Position numbers and translations under genes: made by a program. The notes below the pieces were generated by a model. That model made no database searches. It was given only the letters and a program-made list of their open reading frames with translations, and was not told where the DNA came from. From Deltaproteobacteria bacterium (GTDB taxonomy: Bacteria > Desulfobacterota > DSM-4660 > Desulfatiglandales > HGW-15), in assembly GCA_019308985.1 (NCBI GenBank), contig JAFDHB010000070.1, positions 1 to 18,860 of the forward strand: 18,860 nt of DNA. Reading direction: 5' to 3'. The number at the start of each line of letters is the position of its first letter. Within the stretch, counting starts at the first letter, position 1. Below, piece after piece: positions 1 through 7,074 of this stretch.

Positions 1-74
1 CCGTAGTACTTAGCCCTTCCTACAATCTTGGCTACTGATTTGGAAATATGATGGCTGAAAATATCAATGATCAT
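1..74 (-). CDS. Amidohydrolase-like protein, N-terminal fragment (runs off window)
   Basis: An ATG at 74-72 on the minus strand opens a frame that stays open to the window edge (24 codons), starting MIIDIFSHHISKSV. A GAGGGGAG-type ribosome binding site lies a few bases upstream. The opening MIIDIF-H-H resembles the first beta strand of the ACMSD-like amidohydrolase family (amidohydrolase 2), where Asp/His residues at this point help bind metal; members include decarboxylases of hydroxylated aromatic acids and hydrolases. Only the start is visible, so the family call is tentative and rests on memory of such N-termini. It is on the same strand as the transhydroxylase genes but separated from them by the IS remnant, and could once have been part of the same transcription unit. 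Confidence 0.45.
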   Translation of the reverse strand, partial: MIIDIFSHHISKSVAKIVGRAKYY

Positions 75-280
75 TGTCGCTCCCCTCATATTAAGTTCAA
101 TTCTGGCCGTGGAACGGAACCTGTCAACAATTCTTGGACACTCACCATCAGAAATTATTGTAGTTTCCTCCTGTTGGAGGATAGCATCACAGGACGATTT
201 GTCCACACCGCTTCGGGCAAAGGTTGAGGGGTTGGAACACCCCTAACGAGCCTTTCAGGATGCGCCCTGTAAGCAGCCTC

Positions 281-300
281 CCTGTCTGCCGCCAGGCAGG
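281..300. repeat. 20-bp palindromic repeat, copy 1 (inserted in transposase)
   Basis: CCTGTCTGCCGCCAGGCAGG is nearly its own reverse complement and differs by two bases from the idealised palindrome CCTGCCTGCCGGCAGGCAGG. Removing exactly these 20 bases restores the transposase frame: on the minus strand the codons for VL are then followed directly by EAAYRAHPERL. So it is an insertion into a once intact gene. Confidence 0.8.
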
Positions 301-707
301 AAGAACCTTTCTCCTGCATTCAATAACATCTTCAGCCAGACCATAATGGACCACCCCAGGACTCAACATCCCAATACCACTGTGTCGGTGCTCCGTGTTG
401 TACCACCCAAAGAAACCTGCAGAACTCCACCGCATCCTCTGCAGAGCCAAATCGATCAGGGAACTCAGGATGATACTTCAGCGTCTTGAATTGGCTCTCA
501 GAATAGGGATTATCATCCGACACAGGAGGCCGGCTGTGGGATTTGTTTATCCCCAACGTGATAAAGAGCTGCGCGGTGCTCTTGGCTATCATGGGAGACC
601 CATGGTCCGCATGAATGGTCAATTGCCAGGGCTCTATCCCTTGCTTTCTGCAGCTTTCCCTAATAAGCTTTTGGGCCAGGGTGGCCGTCTGCCTCATTGC
701 CACCATC

Positions 708-727
708 CCTGCCTGTCGGGAGGCAGG
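708..727. repeat. 20-bp palindromic repeat, copy 2 (at deletion junction)
   Basis: CCTGCCTGTCGGGAGGCAGG differs by two bases from the idealised palindrome. On the minus strand it encodes PASRQAG, directly before the MVAMRQTA segment. It sits exactly where about 170 transposase codons are missing, so the repeat marks the joint of the internal deletion. Confidence 0.75.
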
Positions 728-1017
728 GCTTTCTTTCCGATCCGGCCGAATCCCCAACATCTCGGAGATTTTTCTTGAAACGCAATGATCGTCTCAGCAT
801 TCTCCAGCTGCTTCTGCAATCTCCTGTTTTCAGCTTCTAGCTCCCGGACCTTTCGAGCAAGAGTGTTGGTTGGTTTGGCCTTCCGACCATGCTTCTTAGG
901 TCTCAATCCATCAGGTTCCCCACGCCCCCGTTGCTTACGCCAGGTACTACTATGGGAGGAGTACAGCCCTTCCCGCCTTAGTAAAGCACCAATGGCACCA
1001 GGCTTCCCTTTACATCT

Positions 1018-1038
1018 CTACCTGGCTGGTAGACAGGC
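1018..1038. repeat. 21-bp decayed palindromic repeat, copy 3
   Basis: On the minus strand the segment starts GCCTGTCTACCAGCCAGG and ends in TAG, placing an in-frame stop between EAD and RCKGKPGAIGALLRR of the transposase. Without it the reading frame joins as EADRCKGKPG, the expected family sequence. It aligns to the idealised palindrome with one extra base, and the differences are mostly C-to-T or G-to-A transitions, suggesting an older copy. Confidence 0.6.
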
Positions 1039-1287
1039 ATCGGCTTCTTTCAAGATCCTCTTCTTGTACTGGGCCGAGAATTTCCTCCGCTGGGCCTTAG
1101 CGGGTACCTCAGGGTCAGGGGCCTTTATCTCTTTCATCGTGAAAATTCCAATCTCTTGTTCGCCTTCATTGCCCATACCAGCTATCTTGCTGTCGATCAT
1201 GCCACTCTGTCTTACTCCTACTTCCATCTCATATCCCTTCCTCGCCCTCCTCATTCTACACTAATTTATCTCAGGGCGAGTGTCCAA

Positions 1288-1758
1288 TCATTATAGACAG
1301 AGAGGGTATATCTCATCAAGTGAGGGTATCATAACATTCTAGTTGACACCGAAAAAAGCAGATAACAGGTTATCTCACCATAAAGCAAGCCTTATGCCAC
1401 GGACTGATTTTAGTGCCCTTTGGGGGGGTGATCTTTTTGATTTTCTTTAAGAATTTATTTCAACTCAAATATCGCAAAACTATGATTTCCAAGTGCAAAA
1501 CCAGTATTTCTGTTTCAATATGATATAATTGTTCTGGAGCTAGAAGGAAGGTAGGAATTGAGCCAGCTCCATGGTAGTGTTGTCTGCCTCCACCTGCCTA
1601 GGAAGACCATCCTGCTTTATTAGAAGAAGGACAAATTGGTGCCCTTTGTTATGATGATTAATTCCCGCATAATAAATCTCACCTGCCTCTTTCTAGACAA
1701 GTTGGAAGTGGCTTTTTCATCTAATCAAGAGGGTTTAGTTTAACAATAATCCACCTGA
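1288..1758. other. Intergenic stretch without a recognisable gene
   Basis: AT-rich spacer between the IS end and the stop of the iron-sulfur subunit gene. No reading frame here has both a plausible ribosome site and protein-like composition. Visible structure: a 16-bp palindrome at 1360-1375 (arms AGATAAC/GTTATCT around AG), and an inverted repeat TGGAGCT/AGCTCCA at 1535-1541 and 1565-1571 with a 23-base loop. No clear rho-independent terminator for the minus-strand operon was found. Confidence 0.5.
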
Positions 1759-2601
1759 CTATGCCGAGATTTTCACCTCGATACTATGGCTTTGCCCCAG
1801 TTGAGTCTTCACGGTCCTTATGGGGTAATCCTTGAAGCGTACTTCCAGGGTATATGTCCCACTTTCTTGTTCAAGGTTGTCAAATTTGAAATCGCCGAAA
1901 CAATCAGTGGTTGTTTCGGCAACAGCTTCCTGGCCTAAGAAGAGCTTAACCACAGCACCTTCAGCGCATTCTTTCACTCCGTTATTTTCGTAGGTGACGG
2001 TACCGGCTATAAAGCATTTAAAGAAGCGGTAGAGATTCTTGTAAAAGACCCTTGGTAATGTCTTGAAATGAGGGTATAGGGTCTCCAAATTTTCCTGCTG
2101 TATGATCTTCCTCATATCCTCTTCTTCTACCTTCAGGGCCCTGAGTGCATTTGTTGGACATGCCTGGACGCATCTTGGGTACTTCCAGCCTTGATCCAAA
2201 AGATGAGCACAAAAGGTGCATTTTTGGGGTATAGATTTTTCCTTATTCCACCAAATCGCACCATATGGGCACGCCTTTACCAAGTGATCCTGACCTTTTG
2301 CCTTTACCGGATCTATTATTACGATACCATCCTCTCGTTTGATTACAGCATTGTCTCGCGCTGCTTTTACGCAGGGAGCATCATCGCAATGCATGCAAGG
2401 TATAGGAAGATAAGTGACATCTATCAGGGGGTACTGCCCTCTTTCTTTCCTCTTTATATGCATCCACTTGTGACCATGACGCGGTTGGGCAAGGGTGTAC
2501 GCTTGCCAATCATTATCCATGTGTTCATCCTTGCATGCCAGAAAGCAGTTGTTACAGTACTCGCATTTTGCCACGTCTATGATCATGTACCATTTTTTCA
2601 T
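1759..2601 (-). CDS. athS: Transhydroxylase-type molybdoenzyme, iron-sulfur small subunit
   Basis: 280 residues, the same length class and architecture as the small subunit of pyrogallol-phloroglucinol transhydroxylase of Pelobacter acidigallici (about 274). The N-terminal ferredoxin-like part has twelve cysteines placed for three [4Fe-4S] clusters: C13, C16, C19, C23; C69, C72, C77; C111; C128, C131, C144, C148. The fourth cluster of DMSO-reductase-type subunits is absent, as in the Pelobacter protein. From about residue 197 follows a small beta domain of Cna-B/transthyretin type (CFIAGTV... to the end), also a hallmark of that family. No signal peptide, so cytoplasmic. Its ATG overlaps the TGA of the large-subunit gene (ATGA), with AAGGAGGA upstream, implying translational coupling and a 1:1 complex. 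Closely related alternatives are resorcinol hydroxylase or another polyphenol hydroxylase; the exact substrate is open. Confidence 0.88.
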   Translation of the reverse strand: MKKWYMIIDVAKCEYCNNCFLACKDEHMDNDWQAYTLAQPRHGHKWMHIKRKERGQYPLIDVTYLPIPCMHCDDAPCVKAARDNAVIKREDGIVIIDPVKAKGQDHLVKACPYGAIWWNKEKSIPQKCTFCAHLLDQGWKYPRCVQACPTNALRALKVEEEDMRKIIQQENLETLYPHFKTLPRVFYKNLYRFFKCFIAGTVTYENNGVKECAEGAVVKLFLGQEAVAETTTDCFGDFKFDNLEQESGTYTLEVRFKDYPIRTVKTQLGQSHSIEVKISA

Positions 2602-5567
2602 TCGGACGATTCCTCCTTATTCCAGACCTCAACCTGCACAAGACATGAGTTGGCTGCAGTGCTATGGGACCTTTTTATGATGGGTCGCTTGGAGGTCAAA
2701 ATATTTATGCAGCCCCCTCTATCGGGTGAATTGCCGGGTTCGCCAATAGGGTCATAATTGGCCGAGGATTCATAGGAGTGCACCGTACTAGGCCTCACCC
2801 TATGGGTAACTTGGGCAGCACAAATCACTGCTCCCCTGTCGTTATAAACCTTGACGAGGGCGCCATCCTTTATACCCCTCTCCGCTGCGTCTTTTGGGTT
2901 GATCCTCAAGATCCAGTAGTAATACCCGTCAACGAGTACACGATGTTCGTCAATGTCATTAATAACGCTGTCCTTCCCATCACCCATTGTGTGAAAACTG
3001 TATCTGGGGTGTGGAGATATCAATTGGAGAGGGTATTTTTCCATCAATTCTTTGCAGTGATGGCCCTCCCAAGAGGGAATATATTTGGGGATGGGAGGCC
3101 GTTCTGGATCATCTGGGTCAAATCGCTTGAGGCTCGATGATTCGAACTCAATTTTACCAGATTGTGTTTGGAGGCCTTTCCAAAGCTGCTCGGTATAATC
3201 GGCTGGTAGTGGGGTCAGCTCAGGAGTATCCTTCAAGCGACCCTCGGCAAACCACCTAAAAGACACTGGATCTCTTAACTCTTCCTTTGGAGGGGGGACC
3301 ACAAAATAACCCCTCTTGAGGAACTCTTTCCACGAAATATATTTTGGTAGATCAGTGGCATCAAATAGTCTGCGGCACCAATCAAGCTCTGTGACTCCTT
3401 CTGAGAAAGGCGCACTTAGCCCAAGCCTCTTGGCTATTTCGAGGAAGATTTGAAAATCTGACTTGGACTCGCCCAAAGGCTCTATGCATTTGTGCTGCAT
3501 TACAATGACCCTGTGATTGCACTGGTTGAAGCTGTGGTGAATGTATCCACCGCAATTGGCGAACTCGCTTATATCCCACCTCTCAAAACTGGTGCAAGCG
3601 GGTAGAATAATATCCGCAAATTTGGCCTCACCCTCGAACCAGATGGACTGGTTCACCACGAATTCCAGGTTCTCTGAGCGATAGGCCCTTGCATATCTAT
3701 TGGTTTCGGTCATGGTTCCGAAATGAGAGCCACCATACTTATAGTATAGTTTGATGGGCGAGTACCCAGGAGCTGGGTATTCAAATTTCAAGAACTGCCC
3801 CTCAATAGTCTTAGGGTCAGTAGGATAACCCTCTGCGTAACCTTCAATAATAGCCTCGGGGATCTTTAACCTTGGGACCCTTTGGTAAACAGTGTTTACC
3901 GTGGGTAACTGGGGCATCCTCTGGTACAACTGCACTGCTAGGCCCGTGCCTTCCAGATCACCGGACAGCCCGCCTTCAGCGTAACCTGGGAAATAGAATC
4001 GTGTATCTACCGGTGTCCCTTGTTGCAAACAGCCAAAATTTCTACCTGGTTTTCCCAAGCCCTGCATGGCCATAAGGCACACCATTGATCTGGCCCATTC
4101 ATTGCCGGTGGCACACCTGCAGGCACTTCCAAAGCCCTGAATTCCTCCTGCTGCAAGGTAGGTCTTCTTTCTTGCCCATTCCCTTGCCAGGGCCCGGACA
4201 GTAGCTGCTGGTACGCCCGATTCATTTTCTTGCCACTCAGGTGTCTTGGGTATACCGTCTTCCTTGCCGAGAATATAGTCTCGCCATTTTTCAAAACCCA
4301 CTGTCCTGCTTTCAACATATTGTTTGTCATAAAGATCCTCGGTTATCCAGACGTAGGCTATGGCCAAAGCCAATGCATTACCGGTGGCGGGTCTTGGCGC
4401 AATCCACTTACCACCGAGCCAAGCTGCGGTGGCATTGAAGTAGGGGTCTATGTGAACCATCTTGATCCCTAGCTCCTTCAGCCACTGGCGACGTATAGTG
4501 CCCTCGGCCGCCCCATAAACTCCGCTCGTGGACTCTGGATCGCTAGACCAAAAAACCACCATTTCGCATTCCTTTAAGCAATCCTCAACAGTACCGTAAG
4601 TCTCCGGTGCTCCCAAGCGGCCGCTGTACCCCCAGTGATGCATTGCACCCCAATACCACCCTTCCCAACTGTCAGGATTATGGACTACAGGGGTAAAGCC
4701 TATGGAGTTGAAAAAGCGCAATCTTGCACTCAGCCAGTACCCCAGAATCCCCCAAGTATGATGAGATCCGCTTCCGTTAAGTATGGCGCCCGGGCCGTAC
4801 TCTTTCTTGACCCGTTTTATTTCATTTGCCACTATATCGAGCGCTTCGTCCCACGAGATTCTCTCGTACCCAGAGATTCCCCTGTTCTTGCAGTTACGCT
4901 CGCCGTTGGGGTCAAAATCGACGCGCTTCATGGGGTATAGAAGCCGGTCTGGTGAATAGACCATTGATTTCCATGCTAAGGTGTGGGGGCTGATGGTCGT
5001 CTTTCTCGGAGGGGAGAATCTCTTGCCTCTGGCCTGAATTGTCCAGGAAGGAGGGTCTTTCTCATCAAATTCAATGGGGGTTATTCTAATTATTTTTCCA
5101 TCCTTCACATAAACAAAAACCGGTCCCCCATTTGTGTTACTTGTGAATCGCCTGACACCATTCCCTACGTCAGTACCGTATTTGGTGTTAATGGAAAGCA
5201 TCATGCTTAATGTTTCCATCAGCCATGAGGCGAGATCTTCAGGACCTTCCAATTCAATTTGAAAGTTTTTCATGGCATTGATCATATCGAGGTAGTCGGT
5301 GGGAGGACGAAGTAATTCCACTGCCCGCTTGGCATCCCTGAATACGAGGCAGATATCGGGATTAGGATGGATCTTCCCCTTGGAAGTGACAGTGCCTTTA
5401 TCAAAGACAAAGTATCTTCCCAAAGAATTGTCTTTGATCTTTATTTGGGCTATAAGGTCTTTTTCCCTCAACCTAGCCGCGAAGACCTTATTTCTCTTGG
5501 CAGTGAATTTCAGGATCTTTTCAAGTCCAAAAAGCATTATTGAAAACTGTTGCTTCTCAAAAGGCAT
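2598..5567 (-). CDS. athL: Transhydroxylase/resorcinol-hydroxylase-type molybdopterin catalytic subunit with N-terminal SCP2-like extension
   Basis: DMSO-reductase-family (bis-MGD) enzyme, 989 residues from the ATG at 5567. GAGGTG six bases upstream favours this start over a GTG at 5576. From about residue 138 ([17 protein letters not shown]) to the end it follows the 875-residue Pelobacter acidigallici pyrogallol hydroxytransferase large subunit closely. Residues described for that enzyme's active site are all kept: His269 (SHHTWG), Asp299 and the Mo ligand Ser300 (HNPDSWEGW), and Tyr529 (FPGYAEGG), matching His144, Asp174, Ser175 and Tyr404. There is no N-terminal Fe-S cysteine motif and no Tat signal, as in the family, so it should be cytoplasmic. 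The first ~135 residues are extra and resemble an SCP2 sterol-carrier fold. Family members move or add hydroxyl groups on polyhydroxybenzenes without O2. Substrate (pyrogallol, resorcinol, other) not decidable here. Confidence 0.9.
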   Translation of the reverse strand: MPFEKQQFSIMLFGLEKILKFTAKRNKVFAARLREKDLIAQIKIKDNSLGRYFVFDKGTVTSKGKIHPNPDICLVFRDAKRAVELLRPPTDYLDMINAMKNFQIELEGPEDLASWLMETLSMMLSINTKYGTDVGNGVRRFTSNTNGGPVFVYVKDGKIIRITPIEFDEKDPPSWTIQARGKRFSPPRKTTISPHTLAWKSMVYSPDRLLYPMKRVDFDPNGERNCKNRGISGYERISWDEALDIVANEIKRVKKEYGPGAILNGSGSHHTWGILGYWLSARLRFFNSIGFTPVVHNPDSWEGWYWGAMHHWGYSGRLGAPETYGTVEDCLKECEMVVFWSSDPESTSGVYGAAEGTIRRQWLKELGIKMVHIDPYFNATAAWLGGKWIAPRPATGNALALAIAYVWITEDLYDKQYVESRTVGFEKWRDYILGKEDGIPKTPEWQENESGVPAATVRALAREWARKKTYLAAGGIQGFGSACRCATGNEWARSMVCLMAMQGLGKPGRNFGCLQQGTPVDTRFYFPGYAEGGLSGDLEGTGLAVQLYQRMPQLPTVNTVYQRVPRLKIPEAIIEGYAEGYPTDPKTIEGQFLKFEYPAPGYSPIKLYYKYGGSHFGTMTETNRYARAYRSENLEFVVNQSIWFEGEAKFADIILPACTSFERWDISEFANCGGYIHHSFNQCNHRVIVMQHKCIEPLGESKSDFQIFLEIAKRLGLSAPFSEGVTELDWCRRLFDATDLPKYISWKEFLKRGYFVVPPPKEELRDPVSFRWFAEGRLKDTPELTPLPADYTEQLWKGLQTQSGKIEFESSSLKRFDPDDPERPPIPKYIPSWEGHHCKELMEKYPLQLISPHPRYSFHTMGDGKDSVINDIDEHRVLVDGYYYWILRINPKDAAERGIKDGALVKVYNDRGAVICAAQVTHRVRPSTVHSYESSANYDPIGEPGNSPDRGGCINILTSKRPIIKRSHSTAANSCLVQVEVWNKEESSE

Positions 5568-5732
5568 CCTCTTCACCTCGCTGTCTGATATTCTTGTTTT
5601 ATTTCGCCATTTCTATCAATGCCGCCTGGGGCGTTTGCGGAGTAAGATCTTTTCATCTCTTGTGAATCCATTGAAATCTGTATTTAGTGCATAAGATGCA
5701 ACAGCAGAGCACAATATGAAACAATCAAACTC

Positions 5733-5760
5733 TTAATACCAAAATCAAAAGCAATGTCAA
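5733..5760 (-). promoter_or_regulatory. Sigma-70-type promoter for the transhydroxylase genes
   Basis: On the minus strand, TTGACA (5760-5755) and TATTAA (5738-5733) are separated by 16 bases. The -35 box is perfect and the -10 box matches 4 of 6. A start near 5726 would leave a leader of about 160 bases before the large-subunit ATG. Confidence 0.55.
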
Positions 5761-6008
5761 GAAAAAATCGGTCCCGCAAGTGGTCATTACTCTATCGGTA
5801 ACTAAGGCAGACACATTCTGCCATAAGGCTAAATGGGTTAAGCTGAGCGTCCTTCGGGCATAGGATGATTAATTCAACCCGCGCCTGAAATCTCACCATC
5901 AACACTATTGGTAGTGGAGAAAAGGTGCAAGAAGTAGCAATATGGGACAACTGAACCAAAACAAGACATTGTGTGTTGGGCAATACTTTGTGGTGTGACT
6001 GAGCAAGC

Positions 6009-6037
6009 TTGAAAATTAGGTTTCAAATGGGTATAAG
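6009..6037 (+). promoter_or_regulatory. Sigma-70-type promoter upstream of lipA
   Basis: TTGAAA (6009-6014), a 17-base spacer, then TATAAG (6032-6037): 5 of 6 matches in each box at the optimal distance. It would start transcription near 6044, about 23 bases before the lipA ATG, and probably also serve the activator gene behind it. Confidence 0.6.
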
Positions 6038-6066
6038 AGTAAAAAATTTGCTAAGGAAAGAACCCA

Positions 6067-6963
6067 ATGAACACAACTGCTACGCTCAGAAAACCTCGAT
6101 GGCTTATTCGAAAACTTCCTTCTGAAGGAGAGAGAAAAAAGGTTCTCGCAACAATTGGTGCAGAAGGCCTTCATACGGTGTGCGCAGAGGCCCATTGTCC
6201 AAATCAAGTGGAATGCTTCAGCAAAGGTACTGCTACTTTCTTGTTGTTGGGGCCATATTGTACCAGATCCTGCTCCTTTTGCGCGGTTCGAAAGTCAGCA
6301 CCCGTTCCCCCTAACTCGGAAGAACCTTTCCATATTGCCCATGCTGTCAGGAAACTGAAAATAGGCTTTTGTGTTATAACCATGGTTACCAGGGACGACT
6401 TGGCCGACGGGGGAGCCCAGCATATCGTGAGTACAGTGGAGATTCTCAGGAAAGAGTGCCCTGGGATAAAGGTTGAACTGCTTATCTCAGATCTTAAGGG
6501 CGACTGGGAATCATTGGAAAAGATCCTTTCCTGTATGCCTGAGGTTATTAATCACAACATAGAAACAGTTCCCAGGCTCTATAGTCGAGTTAGGCCTGAG
6601 GCCGACTATGGGCGATCCCTTGAACTTATTTCTCGGGCTGCCAACCATGCGCCCAAACTGGTGGTAAAGTCCGGGTTAATGGTGGGCCTGGGGGAGAAGA
6701 GAGAAGAGGTCTTTGGAGTCATGAAGGATCTCCGAAGCGCAGGGTGTCATCTGGTAACCATCGGACAATATCTTGCACCATCTAAGAATCATTATCCCGT
6801 TGACCGTTATGTTCGGCCAGAGGAATTTGTTGAATATGAAACTTACGGAATAACTCTCGGTTTTTCAGCGGTTGCAAGCAGCCCCTTTGTGAGGAGCTCC
6901 TACCGCGCTGAAAAACTTTATGAAAAGGCTTGCCAAGAGGTGTTCTCTGGGCAGTTCCTGTAA
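6067..6963 (+). CDS. lipA: Lipoyl synthase (AcoS-like)
   Basis: Radical-SAM enzyme that inserts two sulfur atoms into a protein-bound octanoyl group to make lipoate, the cofactor of E2. 298 residues, full length for the family. Both cysteine sets are visible: C39-x4-C44-x5-C50 for the auxiliary cluster and C65-x3-C69-x2-C72 for the radical-SAM cluster. The C-terminal RSSY motif is at 276-279. An AAGGA site precedes the ATG. In Pelobacter carbinolicus a lipA homologue, acoS, belongs to the acetoin dehydrogenase cluster, and the position here just ahead of the activator and the E1-E2-E3 genes fits a copy dedicated to that complex. No octanoyl transferase (lipB) or lipoate ligase is seen in the window, so the octanoyl donor step must be encoded elsewhere. 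Confidence 0.93.
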   Translation: MNTTATLRKPRWLIRKLPSEGERKKVLATIGAEGLHTVCAEAHCPNQVECFSKGTATFLLLGPYCTRSCSFCAVRKSAPVPPNSEEPFHIAHAVRKLKIGFCVITMVTRDDLADGGAQHIVSTVEILRKECPGIKVELLISDLKGDWESLEKILSCMPEVINHNIETVPRLYSRVRPEADYGRSLELISRAANHAPKLVVKSGLMVGLGEKREEVFGVMKDLRSAGCHLVTIGQYLAPSKNHYPVDRYVRPEEFVEYETYGITLGFSAVASSPFVRSSYRAEKLYEKACQEVFSGQFL

Positions 6964-7074
6964 AATGGTTATTTATTTCAATCCGCGGATCCTAAGCTTG
7001 AATGGCTTCAGGAATATCTGTTGGAATCAAGCTCATTGTTTGGCCTTGAAGAGGAAGGAAAACTCAGAATATGA
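6964..7074 (+). other. In-frame open extension after lipA stop, overlapping acoR start
   Basis: After the lipA TAA the same frame stays open for 36 codons, reading NGYLFQSADPKLEWLQEY and on to EEEGKLRI, and ends in a TGA that overlaps the acoR ATG as ATGA. It has no good start codon or ribosome site of its own. It may be a relic of a longer or separate coding region, or chance. No function is proposed. Confidence 0.25.

Larger units (their letters stand above)
155..1254 (-). pseudogene. IS3-family transposase, frameshifted and internally deleted
   Basis: Restored from pieces in different frames. The N-terminal part (1254-1018) has the OrfA-type helix-turn-helix segment with RRKFSAQYKKRILKEAD. 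It continues after an in-frame TAG as KPGAIGALLRREGLYSS and then the coiled-coil region with KVRELEAENRRLQKQLENAE (to about 775). A one-base loss near 770 shifts the frame into a segment ending MLGI. The protein then jumps, at about 728-706, to MVAMRQTATLAQKLI in the second half of the integrase (rve) domain. Some 170 residues, including the first catalytic Asp, are missing relative to family members as I remember them. The second Asp (HADHGS) and catalytic Glu (SESQFKTLKY) remain. Another frameshift near 416-420 precedes FFGWYNTEHRHSGIG, and a 20-base insertion at 281-300 shifts the C-terminus, which in the restored frame reads EAAYRAHPERLVRG and ends with TAA at 157-155. A pseudogene without doubt; subgroup not assigned. 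Confidence 0.85.
134..1287 (-). mobile_element. Decayed IS3-family insertion sequence
   Basis: Both ends carry a matching inverted repeat: TTGGACACTCACC at 134-146, and the reverse complement of TTGGACACTCGCC at 1275-1287 (12 of 13 identical). The likely tips are the TG...CA dinucleotides typical of IS3 elements. Between them lie pieces of one transposase on the minus strand. The element is about 1.15 kb, shorter than the roughly 1.3-1.5 kb usual for the family, because a large internal part is gone. No convincing target-site duplication was found next to the ends. It is certainly inactive. Confidence 0.85.
5568..6066. other. Divergent intergenic region between transhydroxylase and lipA operons
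   Basis: About 500 bases without a gene. It holds a leftward sigma-70-type promoter near 5733-5760 and a rightward one at 6009-6037. Between them, 5761-6008 shows no convincing operator or small gene. No sigma-54 GG-N10-GC pattern was found on either strand, so the two flanking operons appear to be read by the housekeeping sigma factor. Confidence 0.5.

Noticed and set aside
1593..1602. CCTGCCTAGG, a possible further copy of the IS-internal palindrome
   Set aside because: Only half of the unit is present and the flanks do not match; cannot be told from chance.
1620..1670. Sixteen-codon minus-strand frame (MRELIIITKGTNLSFF) with an AGGTGAG-like site downstream of the iron-sulfur subunit gene
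   Set aside because: Too short and without any recognisable family or conservation evidence; likely chance.
5943..6000. TTGGGCAATACTTTGTGG as a sigma-54 promoter before lipA
   Set aside because: The GG-to-GC spacing fails (GT rather than GC at -12), and a better sigma-70-type promoter lies nearer the gene.
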